Position numbers and translations under genes: made by a program. A stretch of 64,000 nucleotides of DNA from contig JBKBSF010000024.1 in assembly GCA_046291875.1 (NCBI GenBank), forward strand, positions 1 to 64,000, written 5' to 3'. The notes below the pieces were generated by a model. The model searched no databases. It saw only the letters and a list, made by a program, of their open reading frames with translations, and was not told the DNA's origin. Positions 50,092 through 59,511 of this stretch are shown piece after piece (positions within the stretch are counted from its first letter, which is position 1; each line of letters opens with the position of its first letter). This DNA is from SKVR01 sp046291875 (GTDB lineage Bacteria; Bacteroidota; Bacteroidia; Bacteroidales; UBA7960).

Positions 50092-51540
50092 TTACTCGTT
50101 TCGTTTCAGTGCCAGTAATCCCATAAAAATAATGAACCCATTAACGATAAGTATCTCGAAACCAAATTTATAACCCCACAACAATTGTTCAGAATTAACA
50201 CTCAGGAGGTAGCTCAGCAAGGGTGAGGCAATACAAACAAGAGGCACCCACTTATCATGCACTTTAAAGCGGGTATACAACCCGAAGGCATACAAACCAA
50301 GCAAAGGCCCGTAAGTATAACCCGCTATGGTAAACAGCTTACTGATCAGCGCAGTATCGTTGATAGCCCGGTATCCTATAATGATCATCAATACAAGAAT
50401 GGCAAAACTGATGTGCACACGGTACCGGGTTTTACGGATCTGCTCTTCCGTAATGCCGGGTTTACGCTTCAAGCCCAGGAAATCGATACAGAAGGTAGTA
50501 GTGAGTGCCGTAAGAGTACCATCGGCGCTGGAGTATGCAGCCGACACCAGTCCGAAAAAGAAGGTAAGTCCTGCCGCTACACTCAGGTATTGCAGAGCCA
50601 GGGTAGGAAACAGATCGTCGGTGGTTTGAGCCGGCATGATACCATGCTCTCCGGCGTAAAGCCACAATACTGCACCCAGGAACAGGAACATCAGGTTTAC
50701 AGGGATAAGGATAAACCCAAAAGTAAACATGTTCTTCTGTGCGTCGCGAAGATTGCGACAACTGAGATTTTTCTGCATCATATCCTGATCCAGACCCGTC
50801 ATAACAATCGTGATGAACATCCCTGCAAAAAACTGTTTCAGAAAGAACCGCGGGTCGGTAGGATCTGTGATCATCATCCGGGTATACCCTTTCTCTGAGG
50901 CTTGCCCCCATAGTTCTCCCAGGCTCATGCCCAGCGAATTGGCCACAATAATTATAGTAATTACTACAGCCGAGATCATAAAGGTGGTTTGCAGAGTATC
51001 AGTCCATACAATGGTTTTAATACCCCCCTGGAAGGTATACAGCAGAATGAGTACCATAAACAAGCCCACCGTAACCCCGAATGGAACACCCCAATGGTCA
51101 AAAACAAACAACTGCAGCACATTTACCACCAGAAACATACGGAACGACGCACCTATAAGCCGTGAAAGAATAAAATAGAACGATCCGGTTTTGTAGGATG
51201 ACATACCAAACCGTTTTTCCAGGTAGGTATAAATGGAAGTAAGGTTTAGCTTATAATACAGGGGGAGCAATATAAGAGCAATAACAAAATAGCCTGCCAG
51301 GTAACCAAATACCAGTACCATGTAAGAAAAACTTTCGGCATGTACCAGGCCGGGTACCGACATAAAAGTAACACCCGAGAGTGAAGCACCAATCATACCA
51401 TAGGCCACCACATACCACGGCGAATTCCGGTTGCCAAGAAAGTACGTCTCATTGTTGGCCTTGCGAAGGGTTAGGCGCGAAATGGAGAAAATAAGCAAGG
51501 TATAAACCAGGAAACAGATCAGAATGAGGGATGACGACAT
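50092..51540 (-). CDS. Sodium:solute symporter family protein
   Basis: A 482-residue inner-membrane protein with about 13 TM helices of the SSF family. Features are NNETYFLGNRNSPWYVVAYGM at the N terminus, GASLSGVTFMSVPG (sodium/substrate helix), TFQGGIKTIVWTDTLQTTFM, and the signature-region GLVSAAYSSADGTLTALTT. It couples sodium entry to uptake of an unknown solute. It is the last gene in a minus-strand group after a TonB receptor and a DUF4249 lipoprotein, 59 bases downstream of the latter, suggesting that all three move the same nutrient from outside to cytoplasm. Confidence 0.9.
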   Translation of the reverse strand: MSSSLILICFLVYTLLIFSISRLTLRKANNETYFLGNRNSPWYVVAYGMIGASLSGVTFMSVPGLVHAESFSYMVLVFGYLAGYFVIALILLPLYYKLNLTSIYTYLEKRFGMSSYKTGSFYFILSRLIGASFRMFLVVNVLQLFVFDHWGVPFGVTVGLFMVLILLYTFQGGIKTIVWTDTLQTTFMISAVVITIIIVANSLGMSLGELWGQASEKGYTRMMITDPTDPRFFLKQFFAGMFITIVMTGLDQDMMQKNLSCRNLRDAQKNMFTFGFILIPVNLMFLFLGAVLWLYAGEHGIMPAQTTDDLFPTLALQYLSVAAGLTFFFGLVSAAYSSADGTLTALTTTFCIDFLGLKRKPGITEEQIRKTRYRVHISFAILVLMIIIGYRAINDTALISKLFTIAGYTYGPLLGLYAFGLYTRFKVHDKWVPLVCIASPLLSYLLSVNSEQLLWGYKFGFEILIVNGFIIFMGLLALKRNE

Positions 51541-51599
51541 GGGTTTCAGTTTTCAGACTTCAGGGAAAATCAATTAAATTTCAAAAGGGCAAAAATAAT

Positions 51600-52589
51600 C
51601 TATTTTCTTTGCGCCGGCACAACATAGGATCGCATGGAATAGCCTCCAAAAACTCCCAACCCATTTTTGATATTGGTATAAATGTGTACACTTTCTGCCA
51701 GGGGGAAATCTTCGTCGTAATAATAATAATCTCTGGCACTCTGATGAAAATTAAAATAGTGTATATCGGACTGAATAACAAAGACACTCAGGGAGTCGAA
51801 CTGCTTGTAGCTGGATTCACTTTCCTCACGGAAGTTGTGCTTCCAATCCGATTCGTTGGATGAATAATATGTGGAGGCTCTGAAGGCATATTGCCGGCTG
51901 GAGGGATCAGAGAAAAACTCCTGACCTCTGTCTATTTCAACAGGATACTGACCAAGAAAAAAGGTATCGGGCTGGTTGCCCCAATTTACTACCTCCCATC
52001 TTTGCATTATAGCACCAGTGCGATAATAATTGGTTTTCCCATTATTGGCAGTGGTAATTCGCCAGTTCAGCCGCAACATGTTGCTTCCCCATGAATCTGT
52101 TGCTACAAAAGGAGGATCCAGCTCAATACGCGCTATCTCAAACTCGGGCACCCAGCATTCGGCACTTGCTTTTTCGCCCAGGGTAGTTTCCACTTTCAGC
52201 TGGTAATACTGACCTGCTATAATGGGAAAATCCTTTGCACTGATCACATAACGCTGCATATCGGACCGGTAATGCAATTTTACAAACTCCTCCCCTTTAC
52301 GGGCCATAAACACCTCAGCATTGGCTCCCACTGGTGCATAGGGCCGGCCTGTATTTACATAGGGCCGGCTACGATCCACATACACCCATACCATGGTATC
52401 GGCTGGAGAAATAAAGGAGTAAACCACCAATTGGGGTTCGCTTCCTGGCGTATTGAGGTTGGTTACCTCACTCACAAAAAAATCTTCACAGGAGGTTACT
52501 GTCAGCATCAAAATGGAAACCAGTGCCCAATGTATCAATCGTTTGGGTCGCAGGGTTCTGGTATATTGGGTTTGCTTTTGAATAGTCAT
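51600..52589 (-). CDS. DUF4249 lipoprotein
   Basis: A 329-residue lipoprotein (lipobox TVTSCE). It matches the DUF4249 pattern: EPQLVVYSFISPADTMVWVYV early, PYAPVGANAEVFMARKGEEF, YYQLKVETTLGEKASAECWVP in the middle, and YFNFHQSARDYYYYDEDFP with NGLGVFGGYSMRSYVVP at the end. DUF4249 proteins are typically encoded directly after a TonB-dependent receptor, as here, and probably act with it at the outer membrane. No ligand is known. The gap to the receptor gene is 82 bases. Confidence 0.9.
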   Translation of the reverse strand: MTIQKQTQYTRTLRPKRLIHWALVSILMLTVTSCEDFFVSEVTNLNTPGSEPQLVVYSFISPADTMVWVYVDRSRPYVNTGRPYAPVGANAEVFMARKGEEFVKLHYRSDMQRYVISAKDFPIIAGQYYQLKVETTLGEKASAECWVPEFEIARIELDPPFVATDSWGSNMLRLNWRITTANNGKTNYYRTGAIMQRWEVVNWGNQPDTFFLGQYPVEIDRGQEFFSDPSSRQYAFRASTYYSSNESDWKHNFREESESSYKQFDSLSVFVIQSDIHYFNFHQSARDYYYYDEDFPLAESVHIYTNIKNGLGVFGGYSMRSYVVPAQRK

Positions 52590-52671
52590 GACATGGATTG
52601 TATTGAGAAATAATCGAATAAGAACACTTTTAGGGCTGTTGCCGTCCTGGCAATGATAAAAAGAGGTCAGA

Positions 52672-55101
52672 TCAGAATTTGTAATTGAGACTTACAGATG
52701 GAATGATCGGAAAAATACTCACCTGCATCAGTTTTCTTTTTCCGGTATCAGGGTTATAGGAAGGATGATCCTGATATACATCGCGCCAGTAATAGAAAAA
52801 TGGATTTTTGCGGCTGTAGGCATTGTACAAACCTAACTCAACGGATCTTTTCACAGGGTTTCCAAAAATGGTGATGTTTTTGTGAAACTGTGCAGCAAAA
52901 TCGAGCCGGTGATACGCTCCCCCTCTGAAGCTGTTCTTCTTGTTGTACACACTGCCACTCATCCAGTAGGGAAAAGAATAATTGGAGTCTTCGTAAGCAG
53001 GATGATGTTCAAGCAAAGGAAATCTTCCGGTGGCCAGATCGAAGGCATTTCCGGTTGCATAAACCCATGAGGCGCTCAAACTAATACTGGGAGCAACCTC
53101 GTAAATACCTACCACCGATACATCGTGCCGACGGTCGTAGCGTGCCCAGAATTTCTCTCCAAAGTTAATTTCGTCAAAGCGATGTTGGGTCCAGGAAAGA
53201 GTATATCCTATCCATCCTGAGAGTTTTCCGAGCTTTCGCTGTACCAGAAATTCCACACCATAGGCCCATCCTTCTCCCTTGGTAACGGTATTTTGCCAGG
53301 AGAAATCTTCACCTGCAGAAGGATCATCAATCAGCAGGAAAGAAGCTCCGGGTTTATAACCAATCACATCGTTGGCTTTCTTGTAATACCCCTCAATGGA
53401 AAGCTCCAGGTTTCTGTTGAGCCAGTCGTAGGCAAATCCGGTAGCAACCTGCCAGGTTTTCTGAGGAGGAATCCTATCGGTAGAGGGAACCCACAGATCA
53501 GTGGGTAAGCCAACACCGGTTGTGCTCAGCAAATGGACATACTGGCTCATGGCTGCATAGGAGGCTTTCCAGGACAGGTTATCTGCAACCCGTAAATTGG
53601 AAGAAAACCGGGGTTCAAAAAATGTATAGTTTTTACCATTGGTCATAAATAGACTCAACCTCAATCCTGGATTAATGGTAAGAAAGTCCTGAACACGTAT
53701 CTCATCCTCCGCATATATACCTGTTTCAATGGAGTTGAGTTTTTCGGCAGTTCTTTCAAGTTTCCCGATATCATCATCTCTCACCACAAAAGCACTGGGG
53801 GTAAAATGGTGGTGCAATACCGATACACCAGCCCTGATATAGTGGTTGGGCAAGGCATTCCAACCCAGGTCGTATTTCAGCCCCACATCCTGGATGCCCG
53901 AATTGTAAACAAATTCAAAGGCCCGTTTGTAATTGTCCACATGGCTTTGGTACTCCTCTTCCGAATAGATTTGCAGTGTATAGTCAGAAAAAATCAGTGT
54001 AGTATTGGCAAAGAGCCTGTCGTTGAAAACGTGGTTCCAGCGAAGGGTTGAGGTGGCGTTTTGCCAGAAAAGCCCGCTTTCCATCTGATCGGTGGAATAA
54101 CTATCGCTATCACGATAGCGGAAAAAGAACTTATCGCGGCCAAAATAGCCACTCAGAAAAATTCGGTTGTTTTTATCTAAATCATAGTTGAACTTGGCAT
54201 TGAGATCATAGAAGAAATAACCGCCTTGTCCATCGCTGGGCATAAGAGGCCTGGTAAGTACATCAATATAGGTTCTGCGGCCCGATACCAGGAAAGATGC
54301 CTTGTCTTTTACAATAGGCCCTTCAAGGGTTAGGCGGCTGCTGATGAGGCCTATACCCGCCTCTCCTTCAAATTTTTCTTTGTTGCCGTCTTTCATCTGA
54401 ATATCCAGTACAGAGGAGAGCCTTCCTCCGAAACGGGCCGGGAAACCACCTTTGTACAACTGCATGTTCTTGATGGCATCTCCATTGAATACGGAAAAAA
54501 ATCCAAACAGGTGGCTGGCATTGTAAACGATAGCATCATCCAGGATGATCAGGTTCTGGTCAGGCCCTCCTCCCCTTACATAAAAGCCGCTGAAACCTTC
54601 GTTTCCTGATTGTACACCCGGCAATAACTGCAACACTTTAAACATATCTTTCTCTCCCAACAGAGAGGGCACTGCACGCATTTGACGTATGGGGACATCC
54701 AATACCGACATCTGGGTCATTTCTGAAATCCGGGCAATGCGTTCGGCCTCAACTACAACCTCGCTCAGATCAATGCTGCTGCTGAGTTCAATGTCCAGAC
54801 GCATATTGCTTTGCAAGGAGATCTTATGTATCTGACTCTGATAGCCTACAAAAGAAAAAACCAGCTCAATACTATCAGCTGGCAGAGTAAGTGTATAAAA
54901 ACCGTAGTTGTTGGAAACTGCGCCCATGCGCAAACGAGGTTCGTAAACGTTAACTCCTATAAGGGTTTCGCGGCTGCCTTTTTCATAAATAAAGCCACTT
55001 ACAGTAAATCTGGCCGGGGTTTGCGCGTTTATACCCTGAAACAACAACAGAAGAAACAAGGCAATGAGCAAGGTTTGGGGGAGAATGGAGCGCTTATACA
55101 T
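52672..55101 (-). CDS. TonB-dependent receptor with carboxypeptidase-regulatory-like N terminus (DUF4249-associated)
   Basis: An 809-residue outer-membrane receptor: signal peptide to GINAQ (~27), a regulatory-like domain (FTVSGFIYEKGSRETLIGVNV), a plug (VRGGGPDQNLIILDDAIVYN, MQLYKGGFPARFGGRLSSVL), and a barrel with final aromatic (SLNYKF). The plug's GFYVRGGGPDQN form is the type found together with DUF4249 lipoproteins. It differs clearly from the FecA-like receptor at 4721. The transported compound is unknown. It heads a probable operon with DUF4249 and a sodium symporter. A weak promoter-like pair lies near 55170-55145 on the minus strand. Confidence 0.92.
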   Translation of the reverse strand: MYKRSILPQTLLIALFLLLLFQGINAQTPARFTVSGFIYEKGSRETLIGVNVYEPRLRMGAVSNNYGFYTLTLPADSIELVFSFVGYQSQIHKISLQSNMRLDIELSSSIDLSEVVVEAERIARISEMTQMSVLDVPIRQMRAVPSLLGEKDMFKVLQLLPGVQSGNEGFSGFYVRGGGPDQNLIILDDAIVYNASHLFGFFSVFNGDAIKNMQLYKGGFPARFGGRLSSVLDIQMKDGNKEKFEGEAGIGLISSRLTLEGPIVKDKASFLVSGRRTYIDVLTRPLMPSDGQGGYFFYDLNAKFNYDLDKNNRIFLSGYFGRDKFFFRYRDSDSYSTDQMESGLFWQNATSTLRWNHVFNDRLFANTTLIFSDYTLQIYSEEEYQSHVDNYKRAFEFVYNSGIQDVGLKYDLGWNALPNHYIRAGVSVLHHHFTPSAFVVRDDDIGKLERTAEKLNSIETGIYAEDEIRVQDFLTINPGLRLSLFMTNGKNYTFFEPRFSSNLRVADNLSWKASYAAMSQYVHLLSTTGVGLPTDLWVPSTDRIPPQKTWQVATGFAYDWLNRNLELSIEGYYKKANDVIGYKPGASFLLIDDPSAGEDFSWQNTVTKGEGWAYGVEFLVQRKLGKLSGWIGYTLSWTQHRFDEINFGEKFWARYDRRHDVSVVGIYEVAPSISLSASWVYATGNAFDLATGRFPLLEHHPAYEDSNYSFPYWMSGSVYNKKNSFRGGAYHRLDFAAQFHKNITIFGNPVKRSVELGLYNAYSRKNPFFYYWRDVYQDHPSYNPDTGKRKLMQVSIFPIIPSVSLNYKF

Positions 55102-55196
55102 GCTTTGGGTTTAAATTTAAGAGATAGTTTGTGGATATGGTTTACAAAGTTGCAGCATTTTTGAACACAAAACATGCCATCAGAGCGATTAAAATG

Positions 55197-55236
55197 AAAA
55201 AAGTCAGAACCTTTTAAAAACAAAGGTTCTGACTTT
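55197..55236 (-). terminator. Terminator of the exported MBL-fold hydrolase gene
   Basis: AAAGTCAGAACCTTT (55200-55214) and AAAGGTTCTGACTTT (55222-55236) form a perfect 15-bp stem. On the minus strand it ends in six T residues, 24 bases beyond the stop. Confidence 0.92.
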
Positions 55237-55260
55237 CTTTGACAGATTTTTTAAGGATGC

Positions 55261-56133
55261 TCAGAGAAACGGATAGAGCGTGTCAATCCATCGGTCTTCG
55301 GTAATGAAGAAGCTACCCATAGCCTCCCAGTCCTTGAGTACACGGGCAGTTTTCATTTGCTCGGCAGTCATTCCGTTTTGTTTGGCCAGTTTCATCACCT
55401 CCAGGGTATTATTCAGCTGCTGGTGCCAGTTGCGCAAATCATCCATGCTGAATACCGGCCCATGACCTCCCACCACAATGGTCTCTGCTGGAAAGTGGGC
55501 AAGTACCCTGGCTACATTTTCAAGAAACACTATAGGGTTGCCTCCATTGGAAACATCTACAAAAGGAAAATAACCAGCAAAGAGCAAATCGCCCATTACC
55601 AAAACTCCGGCATACGGAAGATAAACGATAAGATCGCCACGGGTATGCCCACCTGGCAGATGAGTAATCTGGATCACTTCTCCATTAAACTCAAGATCCA
55701 TATTGTCATCCACAAAGATCTGCGGTATGGCATGCTCAGGCATGGGAGGGATAATATTGTCTCCCCTTCTCTGTTCCTGAGACAGGGCATCCTTAACGCT
55801 GGGATGTGCAATGATCTGTGCCTCTTTTCCAAGAAGCACATTGCCTCCCGTATGGTCGCCATGTAAATGAGTATTTATAAGATAAGTGATGGGCCTGGAG
55901 TCGATCTTTCGAATTTCTTCCAGTAATCGATCTGCACTTTGTTCGTAGGCAGCATCCACCACCAACACCCCATCGGTTCCGTGAAACATCACCACAGCTA
56001 CCGAATTGGCTACAAACAACCGGTGAACACCCGGTGCAATTTCCGTAACAGGTATCTCTACCTGCGACCAGTCGCGCTGGGAAATGGCCAGCAAAGGCAT
56101 AAATACCAGCAAGACAAAAGTGATTCTCTTCAT
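55261..56133 (-). CDS. Exported metallo-beta-lactamase-fold hydrolase
   Basis: A 290-residue protein with signal peptide (MKRITFVLLVFMPLLAISQ). The zinc site LINTHLHGDHTGGNVLL (HxHxDH), the next His in LPGGHTRGDL and the last in VVGGHGPVF are all present, with the bridging Asp in VMGDLLF. The layout is near that of class B1/B3-like lactamase relatives and of generic periplasmic MBL hydrolases, so beta-lactam hydrolysis is possible but not shown. An in-frame start at 56235 would add 34 residues before the signal peptide and is rejected. It has its own terminator. Confidence 0.87.
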   Translation of the reverse strand: MKRITFVLLVFMPLLAISQRDWSQVEIPVTEIAPGVHRLFVANSVAVVMFHGTDGVLVVDAAYEQSADRLLEEIRKIDSRPITYLINTHLHGDHTGGNVLLGKEAQIIAHPSVKDALSQEQRRGDNIIPPMPEHAIPQIFVDDNMDLEFNGEVIQITHLPGGHTRGDLIVYLPYAGVLVMGDLLFAGYFPFVDVSNGGNPIVFLENVARVLAHFPAETIVVGGHGPVFSMDDLRNWHQQLNNTLEVMKLAKQNGMTAEQMKTARVLKDWEAMGSFFITEDRWIDTLYPFL

Positions 56134-56191
56134 AAGACTACAGTTTTTAATGATCTGTGCTAAGGTACCTGAAATAATGATCTGACACAAC

Positions 56192-58405
56192 TTAAAAAGC
56201 TGAACCTGCCAGCACCAAAGCAACAATAGAAACAAGCTTAAGCAGAATGTTGAGCGAAGGACCGGAAGTATCCTTCAGCGGATCACCCACAGTATCGCCC
56301 ACCACCGATGCTTTATGCGCTTCAGAACCTTTACCGAAGGTTTTGCCATCGTATGTAATACCCTTTTCAATAAGTTTTTTGGCATTATCCCATGACCCGC
56401 CGGCATTGGATTGCAGAATAGCCAGCAAAACACCCGAAACAGTAACTCCGGCCAGCAGTCCGCCCAAAGCTTCCGGCCCCATGGTAAGTCCTATGATCAC
56501 AGGCACAGAAACGGCAATCACACCGGGCAGGATCATCTGCCTTAATGCAGCACGTGTGGAGATCGAAACGCATTTGCCGTATTCAGGTGTACCTTCGGCA
56601 GCATTCATAATTGCCTGATCCTTTTCACTCCACATACTCTGGTGTGTTCCCTGCTCGCTGTTGCGTTTCATAACTTCCAGAGCCTTTTTCAGGGGTTCAA
56701 TGGTATTGAACTGCCTGCGAACTTCTTCAATCATAGATTGTGCTGCATCGCTCACTGCTTTGATAGTAAGAGCAGAAAACACATAAGGCATAAGGGCACC
56801 CAGGAAAACAGCTGCAATAACGGTAGATTTGGATACATCGATGGATGAAATCCCTGCCGCGGTCATGTAAGCTCCGAACAAAGCCAGTGCAGTAAGGGCA
56901 GCCGAGCCAATGGCAAATCCTTTTCCGATGGCTGCGGTGGTGTTTCCTACTGCATCCAGTTTATCTGTTTTTTCACGCACATCAGCAGGTAGCTCCGACA
57001 TCTCGGCAATACCCCCGGCGTTGTCGGAAATAGGTCCGTAAGCATCCACAGAAAGCTGAATACCAAGATTGGAAAGCATACCCACGGCTGCAATGGCAAT
57101 ACCATACAAACCGCTCAGATGAAATACCAATACGATGGCAACCGCAATGGTTAAAACAGGAATGATGGTAGAGAGCATCCCGATACCAAGCCCGGAAATG
57201 ATATTGGTGGCTGAACCCGAGGTGGATTGTTTGGCAATGATGCGAACGGGCAGATGGTTGAGGCCGGTGAAAAATTCGGTTGAGTACCCGATAATCAGTC
57301 CGGCGATGAGCCCGATAATAGAAGAAAGAAATATCTTGAAAGAGGTAATCTCTCTAACCAGGGGGCCACCATCGGGGGCAGAATACAACGGATCGGTAAA
57401 TATCCAGCTGGAGGGCAACATCCAGTTAATGATGAACCATGAAAATACAATCATAACTCCTGCCGATACCAGCTCTCCCATATTCAGGGCAGTTTGAGGG
57501 TTTCCACCTTCTTTTACACGCACGAAAAAAGTTCCGGTGATGGATGCCAGTATGCCCGCTCCAGCCAGAAACAAAGGAAGAAGCACAGGCGAAAGACCTC
57601 CAAAGCTATCGGAAAAATCAGGAACCATCAGGAAAGCAGCCCCAAGTACCATGGCAGCAATGATGGAGCCCACATAAGATTCGAACAGGTCGGCACCCAT
57701 ACCTGCTACATCGCCCACATTGTCGCCCACATTGTCGGCCACAGTAGCAGGGTTGAGAGGATGGTCTTCAGGAATTCCCGCTTCTACTTTGCCCACCAGG
57801 TCGGCACCCACATCGGCAGCTTTGGTAAAAATACCCCCTCCTACACGGCTAAACAGGGCGATGGATGAAGCACCGAATGAAAAACCAGTAACGATGGAAA
57901 GCACCTTGTTGAGGCTATCGAAACTTTCTACACCAAACATATGTGCATAAAGGATGAAAAGGAGGCTCAAGCCCAGAATTCCGAGCCCCACAACACTCAT
58001 ACCCATTACCGATCCGCCGGCAAATGCCACCTTAAGCGCCTGGTTGAGGCTGGTACGTGCGGCATGGGTGGTGCGCACATTGGCCTTGGTAGCAATACGC
58101 AGGCCAATAAAACCGGCCAGACCGGAACAAAAAGCCCCGGCTACGAATGAAAATGCAACCAGGGGATGTGAGTTATCTGTTCCGGTGGTAAGGGCCAGAA
58201 GCGCCCCGACCGAAATCACAAAAATGGCCAGTATCTTGTATTCTGCTTTGATAAAGGCCATGGCTCCCTCTGAAATAAAACCGGCAATTTTCTTCATTTT
58301 GTCAGTCCCCTGGTCCTGACGGCTGATCCAGGAGGTTTTCATCATGGTAAATAAGAGTGCCGCCAATCCAATGACGGGAACAAGGTAGATAAGGTTGTTT
58401 TCCAT
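56192..58405 (-). CDS. hppA: Membrane-bound cation-pumping pyrophosphatase
   Basis: A 737-residue membrane protein with about 16 TM helices. The catalytic loops are present: DVGADLVGKVEAGIPEDHP and NVGDNVGDVAGMGADLFESY, and near the C terminus DNAKKLIEKG with VGDTVGDPLKDTSGPSLN. It hydrolyses pyrophosphate and pumps Na+ and/or H+ out of the cytoplasm. The sequence GNTTAAIGKG has Ala where potassium-independent enzymes carry Lys, so potassium dependence is predicted. The pumped ion cannot be fixed from sequence by eye, though sodium pumping is common in this phylum and would fit the sodium symporter nearby. Confidence 0.96.
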   Translation of the reverse strand: MENNLIYLVPVIGLAALLFTMMKTSWISRQDQGTDKMKKIAGFISEGAMAFIKAEYKILAIFVISVGALLALTTGTDNSHPLVAFSFVAGAFCSGLAGFIGLRIATKANVRTTHAARTSLNQALKVAFAGGSVMGMSVVGLGILGLSLLFILYAHMFGVESFDSLNKVLSIVTGFSFGASSIALFSRVGGGIFTKAADVGADLVGKVEAGIPEDHPLNPATVADNVGDNVGDVAGMGADLFESYVGSIIAAMVLGAAFLMVPDFSDSFGGLSPVLLPLFLAGAGILASITGTFFVRVKEGGNPQTALNMGELVSAGVMIVFSWFIINWMLPSSWIFTDPLYSAPDGGPLVREITSFKIFLSSIIGLIAGLIIGYSTEFFTGLNHLPVRIIAKQSTSGSATNIISGLGIGMLSTIIPVLTIAVAIVLVFHLSGLYGIAIAAVGMLSNLGIQLSVDAYGPISDNAGGIAEMSELPADVREKTDKLDAVGNTTAAIGKGFAIGSAALTALALFGAYMTAAGISSIDVSKSTVIAAVFLGALMPYVFSALTIKAVSDAAQSMIEEVRRQFNTIEPLKKALEVMKRNSEQGTHQSMWSEKDQAIMNAAEGTPEYGKCVSISTRAALRQMILPGVIAVSVPVIIGLTMGPEALGGLLAGVTVSGVLLAILQSNAGGSWDNAKKLIEKGITYDGKTFGKGSEAHKASVVGDTVGDPLKDTSGPSLNILLKLVSIVALVLAGSAF

Positions 58406-58868
58406 AAATGTTGTTTTTGGATGAAATGGTTTAGGTTATACAATGGTTTTGAAAAATTTCAGGATGTTTTCTGGGTAGGGTTCCGGACTGTGCAAACGGA
58501 AATGCACACACTGTTTCAGGAGTAAAAAAGGCCGACATCAGCATGAAAATCGTTTTAAATACTACTAAGAGCCAAAAACCTAATCTAAAATACAAATTTT
58601 ATGTTACTACCACCAAAAAATAATTAAGCTTTGTAACACCTGAACAAAGGGTTTGTTCAACTCCATAGCCATAAGATGATGTATATGTTGTGATGGGAGT
58701 GCCATAAGTTTTACTAACTTTGGCGGGGTTTTCATCCGGAAATAATTTGTTTTGAATAGGACGGATGCCTGCCCCGCCTTTGCGGGGGAACTCCATGTTT
58801 GCTAAATCCATTAATATGTTTGATGCATACACAAACATGTTCGTTTAAATACCCAAAGACCCTTATCA
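58406..58868. other. Divergent intergenic region, 463 bases
   Basis: The longest non-coding stretch of the window, between hppA (-) and recR (+). It holds a plus-strand -7 box TAACTTTG (58715-58722), with a TTG 24 nt upstream, and a GC-rich hairpin CCCCGC-CTTT-GCGGGG (58772-58787). A 79-codon minus-strand ORF (58599-58838) crosses the hairpin and is probably not a gene. No RNA gene is recognised. Confidence 0.4.
58688..58722 (+). promoter_or_regulatory. Possible promoter of recR
   Basis: TTG (58688-58690), 24-nt spacer, TAACTTTG (58715-58722). The spacer is 1 nt over the usual range. The predicted leader is about 140 nt and includes the GC-rich hairpin. Confidence 0.4.
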
Positions 58869-59495
58869 TTGGAAAAATTTTCATCAAAACTACTACAGTC
58901 TGCTGTTGAGGAATTTTCGAAATTGCCTGGCATAGGGCGCAAGACCTCCCTGCGGCTTGTTTTACATTTATTGCGGCAGCAGGCCGATGAGGTAAGTCAT
59001 TTTACCCAGGCCATTGATCAGCTCCGTCAAAATGTTGTTTACTGCAGCATCTGCCACAACATCAGCGATCATTCGGTTTGTGAGATATGCAACTCTCCGC
59101 GGCGCGACAAATCCCTGATATGTGTTGTAGAAGATCTTCGCGATGTGATTGCCATCGAAAATACCGGCCAGTACCATGGGTTGTATCATGTTTTGGGAGG
59201 CATCATCTCCCCCATGGACGGCGTCGGCCCCGACGATCTGAATATCCAGTCGCTGGTAGAGCGGGTTGCCCAGGCAGCCCCGCGAGAGATTATCCTTGCC
59301 CTTAGTACAACCATGGAAGGCGATACAACCAATTTTTATATTTATCGTAAACTACAGCATAGCCAGGTAAAGGTCACCACCATTGCACGGGGCATTGCCA
59401 TTGGCGACGAACTGGAATATGCCGATGAAATTACACTTGGAAGATCCATACTCAACCGCACACCTTACCATAGCAGCCTAACTGCTCCCAAATGA
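58869..59495 (+). CDS. recR: Recombination mediator protein RecR
   Basis: A 208-residue protein with the RecR layout: helix-hairpin-helix (EEFSKLPGIGRKTSLRLVLH), Cys4 zinc finger (CSICHNISDHSVCEIC), Toprim domain (SLICVVEDLRDVIAIENTG) and the Walker-B-like C terminus with ARGIAIGDELEYADEITL. With RecF and RecO it loads RecA on gapped DNA. The start codon is TTG at 58869; MEKFSSKLLQSAVEEF lines up with the family N terminus, and no ATG is available nearby. The next gene starts 16 bases after the stop. Confidence 0.95.
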   Translation: MEKFSSKLLQSAVEEFSKLPGIGRKTSLRLVLHLLRQQADEVSHFTQAIDQLRQNVVYCSICHNISDHSVCEICNSPRRDKSLICVVEDLRDVIAIENTGQYHGLYHVLGGIISPMDGVGPDDLNIQSLVERVAQAAPREIILALSTTMEGDTTNFYIYRKLQHSQVKVTTIARGIAIGDELEYADEITLGRSILNRTPYHSSLTAPK

Positions 59496-59511
59496 CCCTC
59501 AACACAGCAGC

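Noticed and set aside
55261..56133. True beta-lactamase
   Set aside because: The metal motif alone is shared by many exported MBL-fold hydrolases; nothing specific to a known lactamase subclass could be confirmed by eye.
58599..58838. 79-codon minus-strand ORF between hppA and recR
   Set aside because: It runs across a GC-rich hairpin and the putative recR promoter, and has no plausible domain or start signal.
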